The translations under genes and the position numbers were made by a program. Shown piece by piece: positions 7,028 to 17,700 of a stretch of DNA of 20,497 nt (positions are counted from its first letter, which is position 1; each line of letters opens with the position of its first letter). The notes beneath the pieces were generated by a model, which saw nothing but the letters and a program-made list of their open reading frames with translations, searched no databases and was not told where the DNA came from. The stretch comes from Pseudolabrys sp. (GTDB taxonomy: Bacteria > Pseudomonadota > Alphaproteobacteria > Rhizobiales > Xanthobacteraceae), in the NCBI GenBank assembly GCA_026125925.1, contig JAHCKF010000020.1:1-20497 (forward strand), in the 5' to 3' direction.

Positions 7028-8449
7028 ATGAGCGCGACCAAGGCCGATCTCGTCATCGCCAACGGCCGCATCGTCACGCCTGATAGCGTGTTCGACGGCT
7101 CGATCGCCATCAAGGACGGCAAGGTGCTGGCTGTCGGCGAACTCGAGGCCATGCCGCTCGCGGCCGAGCTGTTCGATGCCGCCGGCATGCACATCCTGCC
7201 GGGCGCCATCGACGACCATGTGCATTTCCGCGACCCCGGCTATCCGCACAAGGAAGACTGGGAGAGCGGTACGGCGGCGGCGGCGTTCGGCGGCGTCACC
7301 TGCGTGTTCGACATGCCGAACACCATCCCGCCGACCGGCAATGGCGAGATCCTCGCCGCCAAGCACGCCATCGCCGCCGCCAAGGCGCATGTCGATTTCG
7401 GCCTCTACGGCCTGCTCGGCGACAACACCATCGCCAGCGTTCCGCAACTGATCGACGGCGGCGTCATCGGCTTCAAGCTCTATATGGGCAACACCTTCGG
7501 CAAGATCCCGTCGCCCGACACCGGCGCGACGCTGGAGTGCTTCGAGGTCGCCGCCGGTACCGGTAAGCGCGTCTCGCTCCATGCCGAGAACAACGACATC
7601 ATGGAGCGCCGGCAGAAGCGGCTGATGGCAGCCGGCAGGAAGGACCAGTGGGCGCATCTTGCCGCACGGCCCAACGTCGTCGCCGTCGAGGCGGTGAGCC
7701 GCGCCGCGACCCTCGCCGAATGGACCGGCGCGCGCATCCACGTGCTGCACATTTCCACGGCTGAGGAACTGCGGCCGCTGCGCGAGGCCAAGGCGCGCGG
7801 CGTCGATATCACCGGCGAGACCTGTCCGCATTATCTGCTGCTGTCGACCGACGATTACAGCCGCGTGCCCGGCATCATCGCCGTCAATCCGCCGGTAAGG
7901 GAAAAGCAGAACCAGCAGCCGATCTTCGACGCGCTTCTCGACGGCACCATCGACGTCATCGCCACCGACCATGCGCCGCACGCCTACGAGGAAAAGACGC
8001 GCAACGACATCTGGACCGTCGATTGCGGCTTCCCCGGCGTCGAGACGCAAATGCCGCTGATGCTCACCCAGGTGAATGCCGGCCGCATGAGCATTTCCGA
8101 TTACGTGCGCATGAGCGCCTACAATCCTGCGCGCATCTGGGCGCTGTATCCGCACAAGGGCGCGCTGCTGCCGGGATCGGACGCCGACATCGCTATTGTC
8201 GATCTCGGCCGTGATCACGTCATCCGCGACGCCGAGACGCAATCACGCTCCAAGGTGTCGCCGTGGGACGGATACCAGGTGAAGGGGATGCCCATTCACA
8301 CGCTTGTGCGCGGTCGCTTCGTCATGAAGGACCGCAAGCTGGTGAACGGCACTAAGGGCTGGGGCCGCTCCGTGCACACCATCCAGGACATGCCCGCGCC
8401 GACCGTACTGAACGCCGGCCACACCATGCGCGCGATTACGCAACCATAG
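7028..8449 (+). CDS. Cyclic amidohydrolase, dihydroorotase/allantoinase/hydantoinase type
   Basis: This 473-residue protein is a binuclear-metal amidohydrolase acting on cyclic amides. All metal ligands are visible: HVH at residues 64-66, Lys150 in GFKLYMG as the carboxylated lysine, His185 in SLHAE, His241 in VLHIS and Asp314 in ATDHAPH. The FRDPGYPHKEDWESGTAAA and FDMPNT stretches point to the dihydroorotase/allantoinase branch more than to classical D-hydantoinase. Genuine pyrimidine synthesis is unlikely because no pyr genes are nearby and the setting is a transport operon, so hydrolysis of a ring such as a hydantoin, dihydropyrimidine or allantoin is inferred. The ATG at 7028 follows GAGGA that overlaps the SDR stop codon. 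The open frame continues upstream inside the SDR gene, which is only a shadow. Confidence 0.88.
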   Translation: MSATKADLVIANGRIVTPDSVFDGSIAIKDGKVLAVGELEAMPLAAELFDAAGMHILPGAIDDHVHFRDPGYPHKEDWESGTAAAAFGGVTCVFDMPNTIPPTGNGEILAAKHAIAAAKAHVDFGLYGLLGDNTIASVPQLIDGGVIGFKLYMGNTFGKIPSPDTGATLECFEVAAGTGKRVSLHAENNDIMERRQKRLMAAGRKDQWAHLAARPNVVAVEAVSRAATLAEWTGARIHVLHISTAEELRPLREAKARGVDITGETCPHYLLLSTDDYSRVPGIIAVNPPVREKQNQQPIFDALLDGTIDVIATDHAPHAYEEKTRNDIWTVDCGFPGVETQMPLMLTQVNAGRMSISDYVRMSAYNPARIWALYPHKGALLPGSDADIAIVDLGRDHVIRDAETQSRSKVSPWDGYQVKGMPIHTLVRGRFVMKDRKLVNGTKGWGRSVHTIQDMPAPTVLNAGHTMRAITQP

Positions 8450-8463
8450 GCGAGGGGACGGGC

Positions 8464-9290
8464 ATGAACGCCGAAGACCATCCGCGCACCGGCCAGACCT
8501 TCGTCGAACTCGAGAATGTCACGCTGACCTACGGGCGCGGCGAGCGGCAGATCGTGGCGCTGGGCGAGACCAATCTGCGCATCGATGAAGGTGACTTCGT
8601 CGCGCTGGTCGGGCCGTCGGGCTGCGGCAAGTCCACCATCCTCAAGCTGGTCACCGGCCTCATCACCGCCAGCACCGGCTATGTCTATGTCGCCGGCCGC
8701 GAAGTCGGCGCCGCGCCGGTACGCGTCGGCATGGCGTTCCAGAATCCGACCATGCTGCCGTGGCTGACCGTGCGCGACAACGTCATGATGCCGCTGAAGA
8801 TCGTGCCGCCGTTCCGCCTGGAGTATCAGAGCAAGAAGAAGACCGAGTTCCGGGACCGCGCCGAGGCGCTGCTCAAGGAAGTCGGGCTCGGCGGCTTCGG
8901 CGACAAGCATCCGTGGCAATTGTCCGGCGGCATGCTGCAGCGCGCCTCGCTGTGCCGGGCGCTGATCCACGAGCCGCAGCTTCTGATGCTCGACGAGCCG
9001 TTCGGCGCGCTCGACCAGTTTACGCGCGAGGAGCTGTGGTCCGTGATGCAGGCACTGTGGCTGAAGCTGAAGCCCACGGTGATCCTGGTCACGCACGACC
9101 TCAAAGAGGCCGGCTATCTCGCCACGCGCATCTGCGTGATGCGCTCGCGGCCCGGCCAGATCATCGACGACGCGCCGGTGCCGTTCGCCCGGCCGCGCAC
9201 CATCGACATGTCCTACACCCCGGAATTCGTGTCGATGACGCAGCGGCTGCGCGAATTGATCGTCGCGGCGCGGCCGGTAAAGGAGACCGT

Positions 9291-9294
<4 letters not shown>
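8464..9294 (+). CDS. ABC transporter ATP-binding protein (SsuB/TauB/ThiZ-like)
   Basis: This 276-residue cytosolic ATPase powers import. Walker A GPSGCGKST is at residues 50-58, the Q-loop is AFQNPTMLPW at about 91-100, the signature LSGGMLQR at 153-160, Walker B LLMLDEPFGALD at about 173-184, and the switch histidine is in VTHDLKEA at about 209-216. The subfamily is that of nitrate, sulfonate and taurine-type importers, which pair with NMT1/THI5-like binding proteins. GAGGGGAC before the ATG supports the start. Its stop codon overlaps the start of the permease gene (ATGA), so the two are translationally coupled and form one transporter. Confidence 0.93.
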
Positions 9295-10067
<773 letters not shown>

Positions 10068-10120
10068 TCGGCCCGTTCACAGGTTTGCCGGCAATCCACT
10101 GCAATATGGAGAAGTACTGA

Positions 10121-11152
10121 ATGTCTAAGTTGCGTTTTGGTATGGCGGCGCTGGTGGCGCTGCTCTGCCTGGGAGCCGGCGCGAAGGCGGACGAGCCGAC
10201 CAAGATCCGCTTCACTCTCGACTGGAAGTATCAGGGCCTGCACGCCTACATCTTCTGGGCCAAGGACCATGGCTACTTCGCCAAGGAAGGCCTCGACGTG
10301 TCGATCGACCAGGGCACCGGCTCGGCCGCGACCGTGACCCGCATCGTGTCGGGCACCTATGACGCCGGCTTTGGCGACATGAACGCCATCATCCAGTTCG
10401 CCGGCGCCAAGCCGGGCCAGCAGCCGGTGATGGTCTACATGATCTACAACACGCCGCCTTTCGCGCTGATCGTGAAGAAGGATTCGCCGATCAAGACGCT
10501 CAAGGATCTTGAAGGCAGGAAGATGGGCACGCCGGCCGGCGGCGCGGCCGGGCAACTGTTCCCGGCGCTCGCCGCGCTCAACGGCATCGATGCCGCCAAG
10601 GTCTCGACCGTCAACATGGCGCCGAACCTGCAGGAGCAGATGCTGGTCAAGAACGACGTCGATTTCTCGGCGATCTTCACCGTCACCAGCTATGCCAACC
10701 TCATCGGCATGAAGATGGATCCGCTCAAGGACTTCCGCTGGTTCTACTACTCCGACTACGGCATCGACCTCTATTCCAACGGCATCATGGTGTCGAAGGC
10801 GCTGATCACCGAGAAGCCGAAGGCGGTGGCGGGTCTCGTCCGTGCGCTCAATCGGGCCATGATCGAGGTCGCCACCGATCCGGCGGCGGGCGTCAAGGAG
10901 ATGCTCAAGGTCGAGCCGTTGATGAACGAGGATATCGAGTTGCAGCGTCTGAAGTACGCCTTGAAGACCCATTTCGTCTCCAAGGAGACCGACGCCAACG
11001 GTCTCGGCGATGTCTCCGATGCGCGCATGGAGAAGGGCATCAAGCTGCTGGTTGACACCTACAAGCTGCCGAATACGCCGGCGGTGAAGGACGTCTTCGA
11101 CCGCTCGTTCCTGCCGCCGAAGTCCGAGCGCATGCTCAAGCTCAATTTCTGA
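10121..11152 (+). CDS. ABC transporter substrate-binding protein, NMT1/THI5-like (copy 2)
   Basis: This 343-residue periplasmic protein has a short signal peptide (FGMAALVALLCLGAGAKA, cleavage near residue 23). Its mature part starts KIRFTLDWKYQGLHAYIFWA and contains GTYDAGFGDMNAIIQFA, so it aligns end to end with the protein at 5106-6146 and shares, by eye, around half of the residues. Several pocket-like positions differ: PQGWFF against LHAYIF, GNGSGAPIPLV against GTGSAATVTRI, and GGAAGDGALKLF against GTPAGGAAGQLF. That suggests a related but different ligand. GGAGAAG before the ATG supports the start. It follows the permease by 53 bp and precedes the TRZ/ATZ amidohydrolase by 20 bp. Confidence 0.9.
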   Translation: MSKLRFGMAALVALLCLGAGAKADEPTKIRFTLDWKYQGLHAYIFWAKDHGYFAKEGLDVSIDQGTGSAATVTRIVSGTYDAGFGDMNAIIQFAGAKPGQQPVMVYMIYNTPPFALIVKKDSPIKTLKDLEGRKMGTPAGGAAGQLFPALAALNGIDAAKVSTVNMAPNLQEQMLVKNDVDFSAIFTVTSYANLIGMKMDPLKDFRWFYYSDYGIDLYSNGIMVSKALITEKPKAVAGLVRALNRAMIEVATDPAAGVKEMLKVEPLMNEDIELQRLKYALKTHFVSKETDANGLGDVSDARMEKGIKLLVDTYKLPNTPAVKDVFDRSFLPPKSERMLKLNF

Positions 11153-11172
11153 GCCACGACCCGAGACACGAA

Positions 11173-12609
11173 ATGACAACGACAGTCGCGGCCTCCTGGC
11201 TGCTTCCGGGCGCGGGGAAGGCCGCGGCTGCCAACCAAACGATCGCCATCGACGGCGGCACGATCGCCGCCGTCACGACCGGCGAGGGTGGTGGTTCCCT
11301 CGTCATGCCGGCGCTCGCCAATGCCCACGATCACGCTCGCATCGCGCGGCTGAGCCAGACGGGCAGCTACGATGTCCCGCTCGAAGCCTGGCTGCCGTAC
11401 CTCACCTTGTTGCCGGCGGTCGATCCCTACCTGTCGAGCGCCGTATCGTTTGCGAGGTCGGCGCGCGGCGGCGTCGGCGCCGTCATGGCGCACTATACCC
11501 GCGTGCAAGGGCTCACCGACTTTCCGACTGAAGCCAAGGCCGTGGCCAAAGCGGCGCGCGACGTCGGCATTCGCATGGCGCTGGCCGTACATTGCCGCGA
11601 TCTCAATCCGCTGGTCTACGACCCGCACGAGAAGCTGCTGGCCGAGCTCTCACCGGCAGCTTGCGAATGCGTCACCCGCCGCTTCCTGCGCAAGCCAGTC
11701 GCGCCGAAGGATCAGGTGGCCATGGTTGAGACCGTCGCGCGGGAGATCGAAGGCGACGGCGTCACCGTGCAATACGGCCCCGCGGGGGTGCAGTGGTGCA
11801 CCGACGAGATGCTCCGCCTGATCGGCGAAGCCTTGGCGGCGTCGAAGCGACGCGTCCATATGCACCTGCTCGAAACCAAATATCAGCGGCAATGGGCCGA
11901 CCGCACTTTCCCGCAGGGTCTCGTTCGCTATCTCGACGACATCGGTCTCGTCAATGAGCGCGTCTCCTTCGCCCATTGCATCTATCTGCGGCCCGATGAG
12001 ATCGACCTGATTGCCGAACGCGGCGCCACCATCGTCGTGAATACCTCGTCGAACTTCCTTGTCAGTTCCGGCCTGGCGCCGCTCGCCGAATTCATCAGGC
12101 GCGGCTGCCGCGTTGCCATGGGCCTCGATGGCCTTGCCTTCGACGAGGACGAAGACGGCTTGCGCGAGATGCGGCTCGCCTACAACGTCCACAAGGCTTC
12201 CGGCTTCGAGGTCCGTGTTTCGCAGGCCGATCTCATGCGCTTTGCCACTGCCAATGGCCGCTTCGCCGTCACCGGCATGGCGGAGAAGGGGCTTGCGCCA
12301 GGCGCGCCGGCCGATCTGCTCACGCTCGACTGGCCGGCGCTGTCGGCCGAACTGATCGAGCCGGACGTGCCGCCGTTCGATCTGCTGCTGGCCAAGGGCG
12401 TGAAGCAATACATCACGGGGCTCGTCGTTGCCGGCCGCGATGTCGTGCGCCGCGGCAAGGTCGTCGGCGTCGATTTGCCCGCGCTCGAGACCGAACTGCT
12501 GAAGACGTTGCGCGACAAGTATCCGACGACCGCTGATGTGCGTGCGACCATGCCCGAGCTGAAGTCGGCGCTGCGCAAGCACTACACCGGCCCGCTCTAC
12601 TGCGCGTGA
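11173..12609 (+). CDS. TRZ/ATZ-type metal-dependent amidohydrolase/deaminase
   Basis: This 478-residue cytosolic protein belongs to the amidohydrolase superfamily branch containing AtzB/AtzC, TrzN, and guanine, 8-oxoguanine and cytosine deaminases. The expected mononuclear-site residues are present: HDH at 52-54, His231 and Glu234 in HMHLLE, His268 in FAHC and Asp319 in GLDG. The N-terminal PALANAHDH is a variant of the usual PGLVNAHTH. It would remove an amino or other leaving group from an N-heterocycle. Its stop overlaps the possible GTG start of the ring-opening amidohydrolase gene, so the two enzymes are probably made together and may act in sequence, as deamination to a cyanurate- or barbiturate-like ring then ring opening. 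The ribosome binding site is weak (CGAGACACGAA). The substrate is not determined. Confidence 0.85.
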   Translation: MTTTVAASWLLPGAGKAAAANQTIAIDGGTIAAVTTGEGGGSLVMPALANAHDHARIARLSQTGSYDVPLEAWLPYLTLLPAVDPYLSSAVSFARSARGGVGAVMAHYTRVQGLTDFPTEAKAVAKAARDVGIRMALAVHCRDLNPLVYDPHEKLLAELSPAACECVTRRFLRKPVAPKDQVAMVETVAREIEGDGVTVQYGPAGVQWCTDEMLRLIGEALAASKRRVHMHLLETKYQRQWADRTFPQGLVRYLDDIGLVNERVSFAHCIYLRPDEIDLIAERGATIVVNTSSNFLVSSGLAPLAEFIRRGCRVAMGLDGLAFDEDEDGLREMRLAYNVHKASGFEVRVSQADLMRFATANGRFAVTGMAEKGLAPGAPADLLTLDWPALSAELIEPDVPPFDLLLAKGVKQYITGLVVAGRDVVRRGKVVGVDLPALETELLKTLRDKYPTTADVRATMPELKSALRKHYTGPLYCA

Positions 12610-12614
12610 TCACC

Positions 12615-13706
12615 ATGCCCGTCGCCAAAGTCCACCGCATTTCCGCTTCCGCGCCCGACGATATGAGCGGCATCGAGGCCGCGATCGCGTCCGGCCGCAT
12701 CGATCCGAAGGGCGTCGTCGCCGTGCTCGGCAAGACAGAGGGCAATGGTCTGGTCAACGACTTCAGTCGCGGCATGGCGACGACGGCGCTGGCGCGATTG
12801 TTCGGGCGTCATCTGCCGGCAGCGGACGCAGCCCAGGTCTGCCTCGTCATGTCCGGGGGCACCGAAGGCGGTATGGCGCCGCATTGGGTGGTGTTCGAGC
12901 GGGCCGAGGGTGAGGGCGGCGCATCACCGGCGCTGGCCATCGGACGGGCGCACACGCCGGCGCTGCCGTTCGAGCAGCTCGGCCGGCTCGGCGAGGTCGA
13001 TCAGGTCGCTGAGGGCGTGCGGGCGGCGATGCGTGATGCCGGCATCGCCGACGCCGCCGACGTGCACTTCGTGCAGATCAAGTGTCCGCTGCTGACGGCG
13101 CAGCGCGTCGCCGAGGCCGATGCCCGCGGCGCGGCGGTCGCGACGCGGGACACGCTCAAGTCGATGGGTTTGTCGCGTGCCGCGAGTGCGCTTGGCGCGG
13201 CCGTCGCCCTGGGCGAAATCGATCGCACTTTCATCAACGATAGGCAGATCGGCGCCGACTGGTCGCTGTGGTCGGACCGCGCGTCGACGTCGGCTGGTAT
13301 CGAACTCGTCAATCACGAAATCGTCGTGCTCGGCATGTCGAAGACGTGGTCGGGGCCGCTGGTGATCGACCACGCGGTGATGGCCGACGGCATCGACATC
13401 GAGCCAGTACGCGTGGCGCTGCAGCGGCTCGGATTCGGCGCGCCCGGCCAGCTCGACGCCACGCGGCGAAGCAGAATGGTGGCATTGCTGGCCAAGGCGG
13501 AAGCCAGCCATGACGGCCGGCTGCGCGGCCATCGCCACACCATGCTGGACGACAGCGATATTGCCTCGACCCGCCATGCCCGCGCCTTCGTCTGCGGCGC
13601 ACTCGCCGGTCTGGTCGGTCACGCCGAGATCTATGTCTCCGGCGGCGCTGAGCATCAGGGCCCGGACGGTGGCGGCCCGGTCGCGGTGATTGTCGATCGT
13701 GGCTAG
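12615..13706 (+). CDS. Ring-opening amidohydrolase (cyanuric acid amidohydrolase / barbiturase family)
   Basis: This 363-residue protein belongs to the small AtzD/TrzD/barbiturase family, which has a threefold-repeated fold with a Ser-Lys pair in each repeat. The pairs appear to be Lys40 (GKTEGNG) with Ser80 (SGGTEGG), Lys156 (IKCPLL) with Ser226 (RASTSAG), and Lys294 with Ser342 (SGGAEHQGPDGGGPVAVI). The RGHRHTMLDDSDIASTRHARA block is also diagnostic. Family members hydrolyse cyanuric acid to carboxybiuret or barbituric acid to ureidomalonate; the sequence alone does not let me choose. ATG 12615 was chosen since MPVAKVHRI resembles other family N-termini, but GTG at 12606 overlaps the previous stop. 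It is the last gene of the operon and shares its final bases with the convergent acetamidase gene. Confidence 0.9.
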   Translation: MPVAKVHRISASAPDDMSGIEAAIASGRIDPKGVVAVLGKTEGNGLVNDFSRGMATTALARLFGRHLPAADAAQVCLVMSGGTEGGMAPHWVVFERAEGEGGASPALAIGRAHTPALPFEQLGRLGEVDQVAEGVRAAMRDAGIADAADVHFVQIKCPLLTAQRVAEADARGAAVATRDTLKSMGLSRAASALGAAVALGEIDRTFINDRQIGADWSLWSDRASTSAGIELVNHEIVVLGMSKTWSGPLVIDHAVMADGIDIEPVRVALQRLGFGAPGQLDATRRSRMVALLAKAEASHDGRLRGHRHTMLDDSDIASTRHARAFVCGALAGLVGHAEIYVSGGAEHQGPDGGGPVAVIVDRG

Positions 13707-14653
13707 CCGTCCCTCAGCAGGTCCTTCGCGATCATCACGTGCACGCCCTTCGAGATGTTGACGAGCTGTGTCACGTGCACGTCGGCAGCGACGCTGCACA
13801 GCGAATAGGCGTCTTCCGCCGACAGACCGCCGATCTCGCCGATCTTCCGGATCATCGCGCGCAGGGCGAATTCCGCCGCGCGGTCGAGATCCTCGTCGAA
13901 GCCCATGGTGATGAGATGCGTCGGCGTCTCCGCCCAGGGGTGGTCGATGCCGGTCTCTTTCGCCAGCGTCACGCGCAGCTTGCCGCGCAAGGCCGTCTCG
14001 ATGGCGGTGACGCAAACCTCGCCGTCGCCTTGCAGCGCATGGCCGTCGCCGACCGACAGCAGTCCGCCGTCATTGAATACCGGCAGATGCAATGTTGCGC
14101 CGACGCCGAGGTGCTTGAGGTCCATGTTGCCGCCGAAGGCACGCGGGATGTTGGAGATGCAGGCTCCGTCGGCGGGGCGGGGCGCGACGCCCATGACGCC
14201 GAAGAACGGCGCCACCTTGAGCTCGAGCCCCCACGGCATGGTGACGACGCCGCGCGCTTCGTCGATCGGCGTGAAGATGTGCCGCAGGTTCGGGAAGTCG
14301 GCCGGCAGCGTGCCGGCGCCGGGCTTGATCATGTTCCAGCCCCAGGGCTGCGGGAAGCCGAGCTCCAGCACTTCCACGACGAGCTCGTCGCCGGGTACCG
14401 CACCGGCGACCGCGATCGGGCCGGTCATGAGATGCGCGCCAATGCCGCGCGGCACCTGCGCCAGCACGCGGGCATGCTCAGGCATCAGCGTGAGGCCGGA
14501 ACCGGCAGGGGGCGAATTCTCGTCATTGCCGGAGAGAGTCGTCACCTCGACGGTGTCACCGGACGCGATGCGCAGCACCGGCTTGATCGCGGCATCGAAT
14601 ACGCCGCGGTGCACCGTGCCGACATCGCCACGCAGGATATGATGTTGCCCCAT
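13703..14653 (-). CDS. Acetamidase/formamidase family protein
   Basis: This 316-residue protein is of the FmdA/AmdA family, cytosolic hydrolases that release ammonia from short amides such as formamide and acetamide. Recognisable blocks are DNGS-like DGGLLSVGDGHALQGDGEVC at about 200-219, GPIAVAGAVPGDELVVEVLE at about 80-98, and the C-terminal YSLCSVAADVHVTQLVNISKGVH. GGAG lies about seven bases before ATG 14653. It faces the ring-opening amidohydrolase, with both stop codons inside one CTAG, and lies 70 bp downstream of the RND transporter on the same strand. Beside a ring-opening enzyme it could act on a linear amide product such as a ureido acid or biuret-like compound, but that is inference. 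Confidence 0.88.
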   Translation of the reverse strand: MGQHHILRGDVGTVHRGVFDAAIKPVLRIASGDTVEVTTLSGNDENSPPAGSGLTLMPEHARVLAQVPRGIGAHLMTGPIAVAGAVPGDELVVEVLELGFPQPWGWNMIKPGAGTLPADFPNLRHIFTPIDEARGVVTMPWGLELKVAPFFGVMGVAPRPADGACISNIPRAFGGNMDLKHLGVGATLHLPVFNDGGLLSVGDGHALQGDGEVCVTAIETALRGKLRVTLAKETGIDHPWAETPTHLITMGFDEDLDRAAEFALRAMIRKIGEIGGLSAEDAYSLCSVAADVHVTQLVNISKGVHVMIAKDLLRDG

Positions 14654-14692
14654 GACCAGCTCCGATGCGGAGAGGCCGGTGTAACATCAAGA

Positions 14693-14708
14693 CTGGCGAG
14701 GGCGCCAG
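14693..14708 (-). terminator. Weak stem-loop after the RND transporter gene
   Basis: CTGGCG (14693-14698) and CGCCAG (14703-14708) are exact reverse complements around a four-base loop. On the minus strand it lies 16 bases after the RND stop and is followed by TCTTGATGTT, a short T-containing tail. It may end the efflux transcript before the acetamidase gene. The stem is short, so the call is tentative. Confidence 0.4.
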
Positions 14709-14723
14709 CCCCGGTGCTTACGT

Positions 14724-17700
14724 CTAGTGCGATGCCGGTGCGCTGGCCTCGGGCGCCGGTGCGGCGCCATGCATGCGCAACGGCCTGAAGCCGGAGAGCG
14801 CGCGCACCACCATGTAGAACACCGGCGTCAGGAAGATGCCGAACACGGTGACACCGATCATGCCGGCAAACACCGCGACACCCATGGCGTGACGCATCTC
14901 TGCGCCGGCGCCGACCGAGGTGACGAGGGGCACCACGCCCATGATGAACGCCATCGACGTCATCAGGATCGGTCGCAGCCGCAAACGGCTCGCGGTGATC
15001 GCGGCCTTGAGCGGCGGTTCGCCGGCGAACTCCAACTCACGCGCGAACTCGACGATCAGGATGGCGTTCTTCGCCGACAGGCCGACCAGCACGAACAGGC
15101 CGATCTGCGTGAAGATGTTGTTGTCGCCGCCGGTCAGCCAGACGCCAATCATCGCCGCCATCAGGCCCGTCGGCACAACCATCAGGATCGCCATCGGCAG
15201 GATGAGGCTTTCATAGAGCGCGGCGAGCACGAGGAACACGAGCAGGATCGCCAGCGGATAGATCAGCGCCGCGGAGTCGCCGGCGAGGATCTGCTGGTAG
15301 GTCAATTCGGTCCACTCGAAGCTGATGCCCTTCGGCAGCGTTTCCGCGGCGATGCGTTCGATCGCCGCCTGGGCCTGGCCCGACGAATAGCCGGGAGCCG
15401 GGCCGCCGCTGATATCCGCGGACAGGAAGCCGTTGTAGCGCATCGCCCGCTCCGGGCCCGCAGTCGACTTGATGTTCAGCACCGCGCCGAGCGGCACCAT
15501 CTGGCCGTTGCTCGATCGCACCTGCAGCCGCGCCACATCCTCCGCATGAGCGCGGAATTTCGCGTCAGCCTGCACGCGGACCGAATAGGTGCGGCCGAAC
15601 TTGTTGAAGTCGTTGACGTAGACCGAGCCAAGGTAAGTCTGAAGCGCCTCGAAGATATCCGGCACCGGCACGCCGAGCTGGCGCGCCTTGGTGCGGTCGA
15701 TATCCGCATAAAGCTGAGGCACGTTCACGCGGAAGCTGGTGAACAGACCCGCCAATTCCGGCGCCTGCATCGCTTTGCCGAGGAAAGCCTTGGTGGCGTC
15801 GTCGAGGACGCGATAGCCGAGACCGGCGCGATCCTCGATCTGCAGCTTGAAGCCGCCGATCGTACCGAGGCCCATCACGGGTGGCGGCGGGAACATGGCG
15901 ATGAACGCGTCGCCGATCGCCGCATACTTCATGTTCAGCGCCATGGCGATGGCGCCGCCCGACAGGTTCGGCGTCTTGCGTTCGTCAAATGGCTTCAGTG
16001 TCACGAAGACGATGCCGGCATTCGATGAATTGGTGAAGCCCGCGATCGACAGGCCGGGGAAGGCGACCGCGCTTTCGACACCCGGCGTCTTGAGCGCGAT
16101 ATCGCTCATCTGGCGGATTACGTCTTCGGTGCGGTCGAGCGTGGCGCCGTCAGGCAATTGCGCGAAGCCGACAAGATACTGCTTGTCCTGGCTCGGGATG
16201 AAGCCACCTGGCACGATGCGGAACATGGCGATGGTGACGCCGACCAGCACGACGTAAACGCCCATGACGATGGTTTTGCGGCCGAGCAGGCCGGTCACAC
16301 CGCCGCCATAGGCGCGGGTGCCGGCGCCGAAGCCGCGATTGAACAGGCGGAAGAACGGGCCGAGCACCTTGTCCATGCCGCGAGTGAGCCAGTCCTTCGG
16401 CGCATCGTGGCCCTTGAGCAGCAGCGCGGCGAGGGCAGGCGACAAGGTGAGCGAGTTGATCGCCGAGATCACCGTCGAAATGGCGATGGTGAGCGCAAAC
16501 TGATTGTAGAACTGGCCAGACAAGCCGCTGATGAAGGCGAGCGGCACGAACACCGCGACCAGCACCAGGGCGATGGCGATGATCGGACCCGACACTTCGC
16601 TCATGGCGCGATAGGTGGCGTCGCGCGCCGACAGGCCGTTTTCGATGTTTCGTTCGACGTTCTCGACCACGACGATGGCGTCGTCGACCACGATGCCGAT
16701 TGCCAGCACCAGGCCGAACAGCGACAGCGCGTTGATCGAGAAGCCGAGGGCGTACATCACCGCGAAGGTGCCGATGATCGACACCGGCACGGCGAGCAGC
16801 GGAATGATCGAGGCGCGCCAGGTCTGCAGGAACAGGATGACGACCAGCACGACGAGCACGATGGCTTCGAGCAGCGTGTGCACGACGGCCTCGATCGAGG
16901 CGCGGATGAACTGCGTCGGATCGTAGACGATCGAGTAGTCGACGCCTTCCGGCATGGCGTTCTTGAGGTCGGCCATCACCTTGCGCACGCTGTCGGAGAT
17001 GTCGAGCGCGTTCGAGCCCGGCGCCTGCATGATGCCGATGGCGACCGCGTCCTTGTTGTCGAGCAATGAGCGCAACGCATAATCGGCCGAACCGAGTTCG
17101 AGGCGCGCGACATCCTTCAGCCGCGTTACCTGGCCGTCGGTTCCGGTGCGGACGATGATGTCGCCGAACTCCTCTACGGTGTTGAGGCGGCCCTGGGCGT
17201 TCAACGAAAGCTGGAGATTGAGCCCAGGCTCGCTGGGCGAACCGCCGACGATGCCGGCGGCGGCCTGCACGTTCTGCGCCCGGATTTCGCGGACGATATC
17301 GCCGGCGGAGAGCCCTCGCGCCGCGATCTTCTGGGGGTCGAGCCAGACGCGCATGGCGTAGTCGCCGGCGCCAAACAGTTGCACGTCGCCGATGCCTTTG
17401 ATGCGGGCGATACGGTCCTTGACGTTGAGCAGCGCATAGTTGCGCAGATACGTCATGTCGTAGCGGCCGTTCGGCGACAGGATGTGCACGACCATGGTCA
17501 GGTCGGGCGAACTCTTGGTCGTGGTGATGCCGAGCGTGCGCACTTCCTCCGGCAACCGCGCTTCGGCTTGTGCCACGCGATTCTGTACGAGCTGCGTCGC
17601 CTTGTCGGGATCGGTGCCGAGCGCGAAGGTGACGGTCAGCGTCATCAGGCCGTCGGTGGTCGCCTGGCTGCTCATATAGAGCATGCCCTCGACGCCGTTG

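Noticed and set aside
7028..8449. Assigning the cyclic amidohydrolase as pyrC of pyrimidine synthesis
   Set aside because: No other pyrimidine synthesis gene is nearby and the gene is embedded in a transport and catabolism operon; the exact substrate is left open.
10090..10102. Sigma-54-like element before the second binding-protein gene
   Set aside because: GG and GC are separated by nine bases, not ten, and the surrounding match to the consensus is poor.
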